From contig JBFHER010000272.1 in NCBI GenBank assembly GCA_041584055.1, positions 1-5,367 of the forward strand: a DNA stretch of 5,367 nt. The letters are read 5' to 3'. This document shows positions 1 to 5,367 of this stretch, piece by piece. Source of the DNA: JBFHER01 sp041584055 (lineage in GTDB: Bacteria; Bacteroidota; Bacteroidia; Bacteroidales; UBA5342). Under the pieces are notes generated by a model that searched no databases, was not told the DNA's origin, and saw only the letters and a list, made by a program, of their open reading frames with translations. The stretch's first letter is position 1, and every line of letters begins with the position of its first letter. The position numbers were made by a program, and so were the translations under genes.

Positions 1-501
1 ACTTCCCACCAGATCGCTGCCACCATCGATTTGCTCCCAACCCTTGCGCAGATTGCCGGTGCAGATCTTCCAACAGACCGGGTGATCGATGGACTGGATA
101 TTTCTGATATTATTAAGGGACAATCAACAGTTTTGGATCGTCCGTATTTCTATTACCAGCATCAGGATTTAAGAGCGGTGCGAATGGGGAAATGGAAGCT
201 GCATTTGCCTCATAATCCCAATTCAAAATCAATCGCTTTTAGAAAATGGCCCATCCATATTGCACCGGAAGATCGGGTGATATTTACAAAATACATGCTG
301 TATGATCTGGAAAACGATATCGCAGAAACCACCGATGTGTCTGAAGCGTATCCGGATGTAGTTGCTGAATTAAGGAAGCAGCTGGACTGGGCAAAAAAGG
401 ATATCGGCGATTTTGACAAACGGGGAGAGCATGCGCGTCCTCTGGGTGATGAACCCTATTTTACACCCAATGAGCTGATTCCTGCTGATATAAAGAAGTA
501 G
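1..501 (+). CDS. S1-family sulfatase, C-terminal part (5' end outside window)
   Basis: The reading frame is open from the first base and ends at TAG 499-501, giving about 166 residues. It begins with TSHQIAATIDLLPTLAQIAG, the segment that typically lies near the end of the alkaline-phosphatase-like core of S1 sulfatases (a 'D-x-x-P-T' block). It continues with LRAVRMGKWKLHLP and YDLENDIAETTDVSEAYPDV, the usual C-terminal subdomain of arylsulfatase A-like enzymes ('W-K-L' strand, then 'Y-D-L-x-x-D-x-x-E-x-x-D'). The family hydrolyses sulfate esters, here most likely on a glycan. The catalytic formylglycine site and metal ligands lie upstream of the window, so activity cannot be judged. A TTG at 31 could be mistaken for a start, but homology to the sulfatase fold runs through it from base 1, so it is internal. 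The gene precedes a GH2 gene in the same direction after a 163-nt gap. Family is confident; substrate is unknown. Confidence 0.93.
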   Translation, partial: TSHQIAATIDLLPTLAQIAGADLPTDRVIDGLDISDIIKGQSTVLDRPYFYYQHQDLRAVRMGKWKLHLPHNPNSKSIAFRKWPIHIAPEDRVIFTKYMLYDLENDIAETTDVSEAYPDVVAELRKQLDWAKKDIGDFDKRGEHARPLGDEPYFTPNELIPADIKK

Positions 502-664
502 TTTTCTATAAAATTGTTAAATATTCAATACAAAACGACTTAAAACTAAAAACAGATACACCATAAAATTTGTAACCTTGTTCTTACAAATCTGTGGTTA
601 TTTTAGTGGCCCTGTGAAAATGCGGGATGATTAGTCTAATTAAAAATATTAACCAGCTGAATCA
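502..664. other. Intergenic gap upstream of the GH2 gene
   Basis: This 163-nt AT-rich gap has no credible gene. It contains an 8-bp perfect inverted repeat (568-591), listed separately, and the 6-mer ACAGAT at 552-557 with its reverse complement at 590-595. A near match to the Bacteroidota -7 element exists at 564-572 (TA-AAA-TTTG, one base too long between TA and TTTG), but I see no convincing -33 partner, so I do not call a promoter. The bases just before the GH2 start are A/T-rich with no Shine-Dalgarno sequence, normal for Bacteroidota. The length would allow a separate promoter for the GH2-sulfatase pair, but read-through from the upstream sulfatase is equally possible. Confidence 0.6.
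568..591. repeat. 8-bp perfect inverted repeat, possible operator or hairpin
   Basis: ATTTGTAA at 568-575 and TTACAAAT at 584-591 are exact reverse complements separated by an 8-nt loop (CCTTGTTC). The arms are mostly A/T and no T-run follows, so it is a poor intrinsic terminator. Its position, 67 nt after the sulfatase stop and 73 nt before the GH2 start, would suit a regulator-binding site or a weak RNA stem. The repeat is seen directly; the role is a guess. Confidence 0.45.
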
Positions 665-3103
665 ATGAGCACAAATAAAATTAAACGTCACGTATTTCTG
701 AGTCTTTGTCTGTTTTTGTCTGTAGCTTTATATAGCCATGGTCAGGTTGGCTTTGGCAATAGCCAACTGCTCAACGACAATTGGTATTTTAGTCTGGATA
801 ATCCAAAAGAGGCACAGGAAGTAGCGTTTAATCACAGTGCATGGCGTTTATTGGATTTACCGCACGACTGGAGCATTGAGGCACAACTGAGTCCCACCTT
901 GGCCAGCTGTACGGGCTATCTGCCCGGGGGCATCGGATGGTACTGTAAAACCCTTGATTTCTCTGAGTTGCCGCAGGATAAAAAGGCCTTTCTGTATTTC
1001 GAGGGGGTTTACAACCGAAGTACGATTTATGTCAATGGACAATCGGTAGGGCAGCGTCCCAATGGTTATATCTCATTTTGTTACGATATTACCCCATTTA
1101 TAAAACGTTCAGCAAATAATGTCGTGGCTGTTAAAGTGGATCATAGCCGTCAGGCTGATTCCCGTTGGTACACAGGGTCAGGCATTTACCGCAATGTCTA
1201 CCTCATCACTTCCGGGCCGGTGCATTTTGACCTTTGGGGCGTGCGGTATTCAACCCACAACTCTGGTGATAAAAAGGCAACGGTGTCTGTAAAGATGGAT
1301 GTTAAAAACGAATCCGAACAAAACAAGAAACTGGAGGTACATAATGTATTGCGCAATGCGGAGGGGAATGAAATAGCCAATTCAAGTGAATGGATTGAGG
1401 TGGCTGCCGGATCTGTTCAGCTGGGGACCACCGAACTACACGTGAAGAAGCCTCAAAGATGGGATTTGGATAGTCCTTATTTGTATACGCTGGAGACAAC
1501 TTTATTGGAAGGGGATGAAATCATTGATAAAACAGAAACAAAGGTTGGCATTCGAAGCATCCGTTTTGATGCAAATACGGGATTCTATCTCAATGACAAA
1601 GGGATGAAAATAAAAGGGGTTTGCATCCATCACGATGCAGGCTGTCTGGGAAGCGCAGTGCCAAAAGAGGTGTGGGAACGCAGACTACAAACCTTAAAAG
1701 ATTTGGGCTGTAATGCCATACGCTTGAGCCATAACCCTCAGGCTCCTGATGTGTACGATGTGTGCGATGAATTGGGGTTGCTGGTTATGGATGAGGCGTT
1801 TGATGAATGGGAGTATCCGAAGCGCAAATGGCTGGTCGGTTGGAACAAAGGGAAGCCGGGTTACGAGGGATCTTATGATTTCTTTAACGAATGGAGCAGC
1901 GATGATGCTGCTGATATGGTGCGCCGGGATCGAAATCATCCGTCCATTGTGATGTGGAGCATTGGGAATGAGGTTGATTATCCAAACGACCCTTATTCTC
2001 ATCCGGTTTTGGATTCAGGCAGAATAAAGCAGAAAGTGTATGGTGGGTACCTGCCAGATGCACCACAGGCAACAAGCCTTGGAGAGATAGCGAAACGGCT
2101 TGCTTCAGATATACGCAGGCACGATACTTCCCGGCCGGTAACTGGCGCACTTGCCGGTGTGATTATGTCGAATCATACCGATTACCCTGGTGCTTTGGAT
2201 ATTTGTGGTTACAATTATACCGAAAATCGTTACGAATCAGACCACAAGACATACCCTGAACGCGTCATTTACGGGAGTGAAAATGGCCATTCTATGGATG
2301 CCTGGAATGCGGTGCGAAACAATGATTTTATCTCCGGACAATTTTTGTGGACGGGCATTGATTACCTGGGCGAATCCGGCGCCTGGCCTTCGCGGGGTGG
2401 TGCTGGTGGTCTATTGAACTATGCGGGTTTTGTAAAACCACGTGGTGAATTCCGTCGGGCTTTGTGGAGTGAAAAACCGGTGGCTTATCTTGGGACAGTA
2501 GAAGTAGGGGGGGATGAGAGACAGTTGACACGAAAGGCCTGGCCTGTTTGGAATTATAGGGATGGAACATTGATTAAAGTTCTGGCTTATACCAATTCCG
2601 CAAGGGCAAAACTACTGCTCAATGGGAAACAGGTCGGCGATGAAAAAGCCTATGATAATGAAACGGGCGTGTTTTTATGGGAAATGCAATTTAAACCCGG
2701 GAAACTGGAAGTGATAGGTCTTACCAGGGAAGGAGAGGAAGAAAGTAGAGCATTGATTCAAACATCAAAGGGGCCAAAACGCATTTTAGTGAAGGCTGAC
2801 AAGAATGAAATACCCAAAGACAAAGGATTGGTTCAGATAGAAATAAACATCGTGGATGAAGACGGTGTTCCCGTGGTTCTGTCCGATAATGAGATTACCT
2901 GTGTTGTAAATGGTCCGGGCAAATTGCTGGGGCTCGAAGCTGGAGATACAAGTGATATGGGTAACTATCGCGATAACAAACAGCGCGTTTACAATGGGAA
3001 AATGATTGCTTATGTTCAATCAACCGGGGGAGTAGGAAACGTTGATGTCGAATTTAAGTCCCCCTGGTTACGTTCTGCAAAATGTACAATTAAAACAAAA
3101 TAA
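665..3103 (+). CDS. Secreted GH2 glycosidase, DUF4982-type (probable beta-galactosidase)
   Basis: An 812-residue complete enzyme. Residues 1-26 form a Sec signal peptide (basic N-region, hydrophobic core, likely cut before Q27); C15 has Leu at -1, so there is no proper lipobox. Next come the GH2 sugar-binding domain (about 35-182: DLPHDWS at 64-70, RWYTGSGIYRNVYL at 167-180), an Ig-like domain (about 185-296) and the TIM barrel (about 297-600). In the barrel, IHHD (321-324) and RLSHNP (353-358) line the active site, E436 in MWSIGNEVD is the acid/base, and E539 in YGSENGHS is the nucleophile. After WTGIDYLGE and LWSEKP come a DUF4982 domain (about 620-690) and a final beta-sandwich (about 705-810) with the family's SPWL ending. 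All domains and catalytic residues appear intact. The family is exo-acting with retention; beta-galactosidase is its commonest activity, but beta-glucuronidase or others cannot be excluded. The start ATG is followed directly by the signal peptide. The next sulfatase begins 2 nt after its stop, implying one transcript and a sulfated substrate. Confidence 0.95.
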   Translation: MSTNKIKRHVFLSLCLFLSVALYSHGQVGFGNSQLLNDNWYFSLDNPKEAQEVAFNHSAWRLLDLPHDWSIEAQLSPTLASCTGYLPGGIGWYCKTLDFSELPQDKKAFLYFEGVYNRSTIYVNGQSVGQRPNGYISFCYDITPFIKRSANNVVAVKVDHSRQADSRWYTGSGIYRNVYLITSGPVHFDLWGVRYSTHNSGDKKATVSVKMDVKNESEQNKKLEVHNVLRNAEGNEIANSSEWIEVAAGSVQLGTTELHVKKPQRWDLDSPYLYTLETTLLEGDEIIDKTETKVGIRSIRFDANTGFYLNDKGMKIKGVCIHHDAGCLGSAVPKEVWERRLQTLKDLGCNAIRLSHNPQAPDVYDVCDELGLLVMDEAFDEWEYPKRKWLVGWNKGKPGYEGSYDFFNEWSSDDAADMVRRDRNHPSIVMWSIGNEVDYPNDPYSHPVLDSGRIKQKVYGGYLPDAPQATSLGEIAKRLASDIRRHDTSRPVTGALAGVIMSNHTDYPGALDICGYNYTENRYESDHKTYPERVIYGSENGHSMDAWNAVRNNDFISGQFLWTGIDYLGESGAWPSRGGAGGLLNYAGFVKPRGEFRRALWSEKPVAYLGTVEVGGDERQLTRKAWPVWNYRDGTLIKVLAYTNSARAKLLLNGKQVGDEKAYDNETGVFLWEMQFKPGKLEVIGLTREGEEESRALIQTSKGPKRILVKADKNEIPKDKGLVQIEINIVDEDGVPVVLSDNEITCVVNGPGKLLGLEAGDTSDMGNYRDNKQRVYNGKMIAYVQSTGGVGNVDVEFKSPWLRSAKCTIKTK

Positions 3104-3105
3104 GA

Positions 3106-4560
3106 ATGAAAATGTCAAAACATATTTGTGGTTTGCTGGTCGGAGTTGCAATTTTATTTTCTTGCAATAGGACTGAGAAAGTGGAATTAAAACCCAACAT
3201 CATTTACATTCTGGCAGACGATATGGGGTATGGCGACCTGAGTTGCTATGGACAGGAAAAGTTTTCAACACCAAATATAGACCGATTGGCTGCGGAAGGG
3301 ATGCGCTTTGTTAATCACTATTCGGGCAGTACGGTTTGCGCACCTTCGCGGGGCAGTTTGATGACAGGCAAACACACAGGTCATTCCTACAACAGAGGAA
3401 ATAAAGGCAATGAACTCGGAGATTTTCCCATGGCAAAGGATGAAGTGACCGTGGCTGAAGTGTTCAAACAGGCCGGTTATGTGACCGGGATGTATGGCAA
3501 ATGGGGCCTTGGATACGTGGGATCAGAGGGCGATCCTAACAAACAGGGCTTTGACGAATTCTATGGTTATCTGCATCAGGCATTGGCACATAATTATTAC
3601 CCTTATTACCTGTGGCATAATAGCGATACTGTTTATTTGGAAGGTAATTCTGATTTTGGACAAGTGCAGTATGCGCCTGAACTAATGCAAAGAGAAGTGC
3701 TGAAATTTCTGGAAGCAAACAAAGACACCACCTTCTTTTTATATTACCCATCCATAATCCCTCATGCTGAGCTATTTGCTCCGGAAGAATATGTGGCAAA
3801 ATACCGGGGAAAACTACTTCCTGAAAAGGTTTATAAAGGGAATGATGGTGGCAAAGGTTATAAAATGGGTGCTTACGGTTCACAAAAGGAAAGTCACGCT
3901 GCTTTTGCTGCAATGATAAACCTGCTGGATGATCAGGTGGGGGAGATCGTAGATAAAGTGACGGAGTTGGGGATTGCTGACAACACGATTATCATTTTCT
4001 CATCAGATAATGGAGCACACGCAGAAGGCGGTGCTGATCCTGAGTTTTTTAATAGCACTGGTGGTTTGCGAGGAATTAAACGCGATTTATACGAAGGTGG
4101 AATACGTGTGCCAATGATTGTGAAATGGCCGGGAAAAGTTAAAGCTGGTAGCAAATCGGAACATATCTCTGCTTTTTGGGATGTGTTGCCCACAGTGGCT
4201 GAGATTGTTAATGTGGCGGCACCTGACAGTATCGATGGTATTTCTTTTTTACCAGAATTGCTGGGAAGGGAACAGCAAACCCACAGTCATTTGTATTGGG
4301 AATTCTATGAAAGAGAAGGCCGACAAGCGGTGCGTAAAGGTCCATGGAAAGCGGTTCGCTATAAAGTAGCTTACGACTATGAGGGGACACCCGTAGAACT
4401 GTATAATTTAGTTGAAGATCCATACGAGGAAAACAATGTGGCAGAACAATATCCGGAATTGTCTGCAGAAATGTTGGCACTCATCAAAGAATGCCATACG
4501 CCTTCCGAAACCTTTGTATTCAAGGAGCCAGGAAAAAGAAATGCGACACATTCAAAATAA
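3106..4560 (+). CDS. S1-family sulfatase lipoprotein (Cys-type, formylglycine-dependent)
   Basis: A complete 484-residue protein of typical S1 sulfatase length. The N-terminus ends in the lipobox LFSC with C20 as the lipid-anchored residue, so it is predicted to be membrane-attached, perhaps on the cell surface. The core begins with KPNIIYILADDMGYGD, where D38 and D39 are calcium ligands. C78 in CAPSR (78-82) is the cysteine converted to formylglycine, with R82 supporting it. Further active-site positions are K132 (GKWGLG), H220 (IPHAE), D301 and N302 (SSDNGAH), and K325 (GIKRDLYEGG). The C-terminal subdomain carries RKGPWKAVRY and ELYNLVEDPYEENN. The His usually two residues after K132 is Gly134 here; I recall this KWGLG variant from a recognised group of Bacteroidota sulfatases, so I do not take it as loss of function. 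ATG 3106 and ATG 3112 are both possible starts and give the same signal sequence. The 2-nt gap to the GH2 gene shows co-transcription. It would cleave a sulfate ester on the glycan handled by the GH2; substrate position is unknown. Confidence 0.95.
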   Translation: MKMSKHICGLLVGVAILFSCNRTEKVELKPNIIYILADDMGYGDLSCYGQEKFSTPNIDRLAAEGMRFVNHYSGSTVCAPSRGSLMTGKHTGHSYNRGNKGNELGDFPMAKDEVTVAEVFKQAGYVTGMYGKWGLGYVGSEGDPNKQGFDEFYGYLHQALAHNYYPYYLWHNSDTVYLEGNSDFGQVQYAPELMQREVLKFLEANKDTTFFLYYPSIIPHAELFAPEEYVAKYRGKLLPEKVYKGNDGGKGYKMGAYGSQKESHAAFAAMINLLDDQVGEIVDKVTELGIADNTIIIFSSDNGAHAEGGADPEFFNSTGGLRGIKRDLYEGGIRVPMIVKWPGKVKAGSKSEHISAFWDVLPTVAEIVNVAAPDSIDGISFLPELLGREQQTHSHLYWEFYEREGRQAVRKGPWKAVRYKVAYDYEGTPVELYNLVEDPYEENNVAEQYPELSAEMLALIKECHTPSETFVFKEPGKRNATHSK

Positions 4561-4564
4561 GGAA

Positions 4565-4602
4565 AAATGAGTTAATTAAAACAAACATTTTAATGCTCAT
4601 TT
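4565..4602 (+). terminator. Possible terminator-like hairpin after the sulfatase gene
   Basis: The arms AAATGAG (4565-4571) and CTCATTT (4596-4602) pair perfectly. Inside them ATTAAAA (4575-4581) and TTTTAAT (4588-4594) also pair, closed by a CAAACA loop, with a small internal loop (TTA against G). The stem begins 4 nt after the stop codon of the sulfatase gene, where a terminator would be expected. It is A/U-rich and its downstream side ends in only three T before GG, so it is not a classical intrinsic terminator. It might instead protect the 3' end of the GH2-sulfatase mRNA. Confidence 0.42.
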
Positions 4603-4626
4603 GGTATACAGATGCTAATATATTTG
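4601..4626 (+). promoter_or_regulatory. Candidate Bacteroidota promoter (-33 TTG, -7 TATATTTG)
   Basis: TATATTTG at 4619-4626 matches the Bacteroidota -7 consensus TAnnTTTG exactly. The nearest upstream TTG (4601-4603) is 15 nt away, shorter than the roughly 19-21 nt usual for the -33 element, so only the -7 half is convincing. Transcription would start about 4632-4635, giving a leader of roughly 95 nt before the small gene at 4728. If real, it would drive the small broken gene and the third sulfatase. Confidence 0.4.
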
Positions 4627-4632
4627 CACTGG

Positions 4633-4648
4633 ATGTTGTATTCAACAT
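4633..4648. repeat. Palindrome ATGTTG-TATT-CAACAT
   Basis: Perfect 6-bp arms (4633-4638 and 4643-4648) flank a 4-nt centre. It begins 7 nt after the candidate -7 box, at or near the expected transcription start, so it could be an operator or a 5'-end stem of the transcript. The symmetry is directly visible; short palindromes also arise by chance in AT-rich DNA. Confidence 0.4.
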
Positions 4649-4727
4649 TTGAAAATTTATATTGTAAACAGATGAAACAAATGCCCTTAAAATTAATAAG
4701 ATTGATAAGAATAGTAAAACCTTGACT

Positions 4728-5071
4728 ATGAATAAACGTTTTCTGATACCACTTCTAATGGTATGTACTTTTCAGATCTATGCCCAAAACAGCTATCAAA
4801 AGGGCTATTTTATCCTTGATAGCAATGAACGTATTGAGTGTTTAATCAAAAATAAAGATTGGGATGAAAATCCATTTTTTTTTAAGTCAAGCTAAATGAT
4901 AAGGGTAAAGTATTAAAGGCAGATATTGAAGGTGTAATCTGTTTTGAGATAGATAGTGTGATGAAATATGTTAAGAAGCAGGTTTTAATTGATGAATCTC
5001 CTATTGAACTTCAATATCTGAGCAAGGAAAAAGAGCCGGAATTTGTAAAAAATGAAAGTCAAACTAATTAA
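4728..5071 (+). pseudogene. Frameshifted remnant of a small secreted Bacteroidota protein
   Basis: ATG 4728 opens a 55-codon frame ending at TAA 4893-4895. It starts with a clear Sec signal peptide (cut likely in IYAQNS, after A19), followed by YQKGYFILDSNERIECLIKN and DWDENP. The same protein pattern continues in another frame from 4889 (KLNDKGKVLKADIEGVICFE...) to TAA 5069-5071. Adding one base between 4887 and 4888, turning T-C into a TAC-like Tyr codon, joins the halves into an uninterrupted protein of 114 residues reading NPFFFKYKLNDKG across the join. This matches from memory a flavobacterial family (start 'KGYFI...ECLIKN.DW..NP..F.YKL', then 'IKYV...V.ID.S') whose members are usually several hundred residues long. 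The copy therefore seems both frameshifted and C-terminally shortened. Function of the family is unknown to me. The stretch is AT-rich (about 30% G+C at 4921-4980, against about 50% at 1921-1980). It ends 5 nt before the third sulfatase. A sequencing error could explain the frameshift but not the short C-terminus. Confidence 0.72.
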
Positions 5072-5076
5072 AAATA

Positions 5077-5367
5077 ATGAAGACACTAATTAGAAGCCAA
5101 TTTGGATTGATAGCAGGCATTACTTTACTAATGTTTTTGCATGTTAAGCTTAAAGCACAAGAATCAAGGTCTGATATTAAACCCAACATCCTCATCATTT
5201 TTGCCGACGATTTGGGATATGGCGACTTAAGCTGCTATGGTGCACAAGATGTAAATACTCCGTCTATCGATAAACTGGCAAGCGAAGGTTTAAGGTGTAC
5301 CGATTTTCACGTAGCCGCGCCCGTCTGTGGCCCATCGCGTGCATCTTTAATGACCGGACGCTATCCT
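5077..5367 (+). CDS. S1-family sulfatase, N-terminal part (3' end outside window)
   Basis: ATG 5077 opens a frame that runs to the window end (97 residues). Residues 1-27 form a Sec signal peptide with a long hydrophobic core (GLIAGITLLMFLH) and likely cleavage in LKAQES after A27; there is no lipobox, so the protein is probably periplasmic or secreted, unlike the preceding sulfatase. The core starts with KPNILIIFADDLGYGDLSCY, where D44 and D45 are calcium ligands. C84 in VCGPSRASLMTGRYP is the cysteine matured to formylglycine, with R88 following. The sequence differs clearly from the sulfatase at 3106-4560 (for example CGPSR against CAPSR, and a diverged segment before it), so it is not a recent tandem copy. 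The C-terminal two thirds or more lie outside the window, so completeness and substrate cannot be judged. The reading frame starts 5 nt after the end of the broken small gene, consistent with shared transcription. Confidence 0.93.
   Translation, partial: MKTLIRSQFGLIAGITLLMFLHVKLKAQESRSDIKPNILIIFADDLGYGDLSCYGAQDVNTPSIDKLASEGLRCTDFHVAAPVCGPSRASLMTGRYP

Larger units (their letters stand above)
4561..4727. other. AT-rich intergenic gap with hairpin and promoter-like signals
   Basis: This 167-nt gap separates the complete sulfatase from the broken small gene. It holds, in order, a hairpin right after the sulfatase stop (4565-4602), a Bacteroidota-like -7 box (4619-4626), a 6-bp palindrome (4633-4648), and two copies of ACAGAT (4608-4613 and 4668-4673). 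Each main element is listed separately. A 17-codon ORF (4672-4725) is present but I do not consider it a gene. The layout suggests that transcription may end and restart here. Confidence 0.6.

Noticed and set aside
31..501. A separate 156-residue protein starting at TTG 31
   Set aside because: The frame is open to base 1 and the residues before TTG belong to the same sulfatase block, so this is the tail of a longer gene.
707..711. C15 of the GH2 signal peptide as a lipoprotein cysteine
   Set aside because: The residue before it is leucine rather than Gly, Ala or Ser, and the hydrophobic core continues past it, so a Sec signal cut near residue 26 fits better.
1694..2002. Reverse-strand ORF of 102 codons inside the GH2 gene, and a 125-codon one at 3536-3913 inside the sulfatase gene
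   Set aside because: Both lie opposite strongly conserved catalytic-domain coding sequence and their translations resemble no protein family; they are antisense shadows.
4672..4725. A 17-codon ORF (MKQMPLKLIRLIRIVKP) ending 2 nt before the small gene, as a possible leader peptide
   Set aside because: It is very short, has no recognisable family, no tandem regulatory codons and no attenuator-like structure; such ORFs are common by chance in AT-rich gaps.
4875..4895. Programmed -1 frameshift at the run of nine T in the small gene
   Set aside because: A -1 slip on the T-run would be followed at once by TAA (4883-4885), so it would not reach the downstream half. Only a base added after 4885 restores the frame, which points to a mutation or sequencing error.
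1..5367. CRISPR arrays, tRNA or rRNA genes, insertion-sequence ends or transposase fragments
   Set aside because: No regularly spaced repeats, RNA-gene landmarks, terminal inverted repeats or transposase motifs were seen.

Overview
The window looks like part of a polysaccharide utilisation locus from a marine-type member of the Bacteroidota. The evidence is a DUF4982-type GH2 glycosidase packed among several formylglycine sulfatases, A-rich translation starts without Shine-Dalgarno sequences, a Bacteroidota-style -7 element (TAnnTTTG), a Bacteroidota lipobox, and a short protein resembling a flavobacterial family. The habitat and exact taxon are inferences. All genes are on the + strand.

Layout: 1-501 is the C-terminal part of an S1 sulfatase whose start lies outside the window. 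502-664 is a gap holding an 8-bp inverted repeat. 665-3103 is a complete secreted GH2 enzyme of 812 residues with both catalytic glutamates visible. After 2 nt comes a complete S1 sulfatase lipoprotein (3106-4560) with the C-A-P-S-R formylglycine motif. 4561-4727 is an AT-rich gap with a hairpin just after the stop codon, a promoter-like element and a second palindrome. 4728-5071 is a small secreted-protein gene broken by a one-base loss; it appears to be a shortened relic of a longer Bacteroidota family. 5077-5367 is the N-terminal part of a third S1 sulfatase, cut by the window end.

How the genes work together (inference): the sulfatases would remove sulfate esters from a sulfated glycan, probably algal or host-derived, so that the GH2 exo-glycosidase can release the exposed sugar. 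A beta-linked galactose is the most likely substrate, but the sequence does not prove this. The GH2 gene and the second sulfatase are almost certainly co-transcribed. All sulfatases with a visible active-site motif are Cys-type and would need a radical-SAM maturase (anSME) encoded elsewhere. No SusC/SusD pair, regulator or transporter is visible. I see no clearly new system; the most unusual item is the broken small gene and the AT-rich segment around it.
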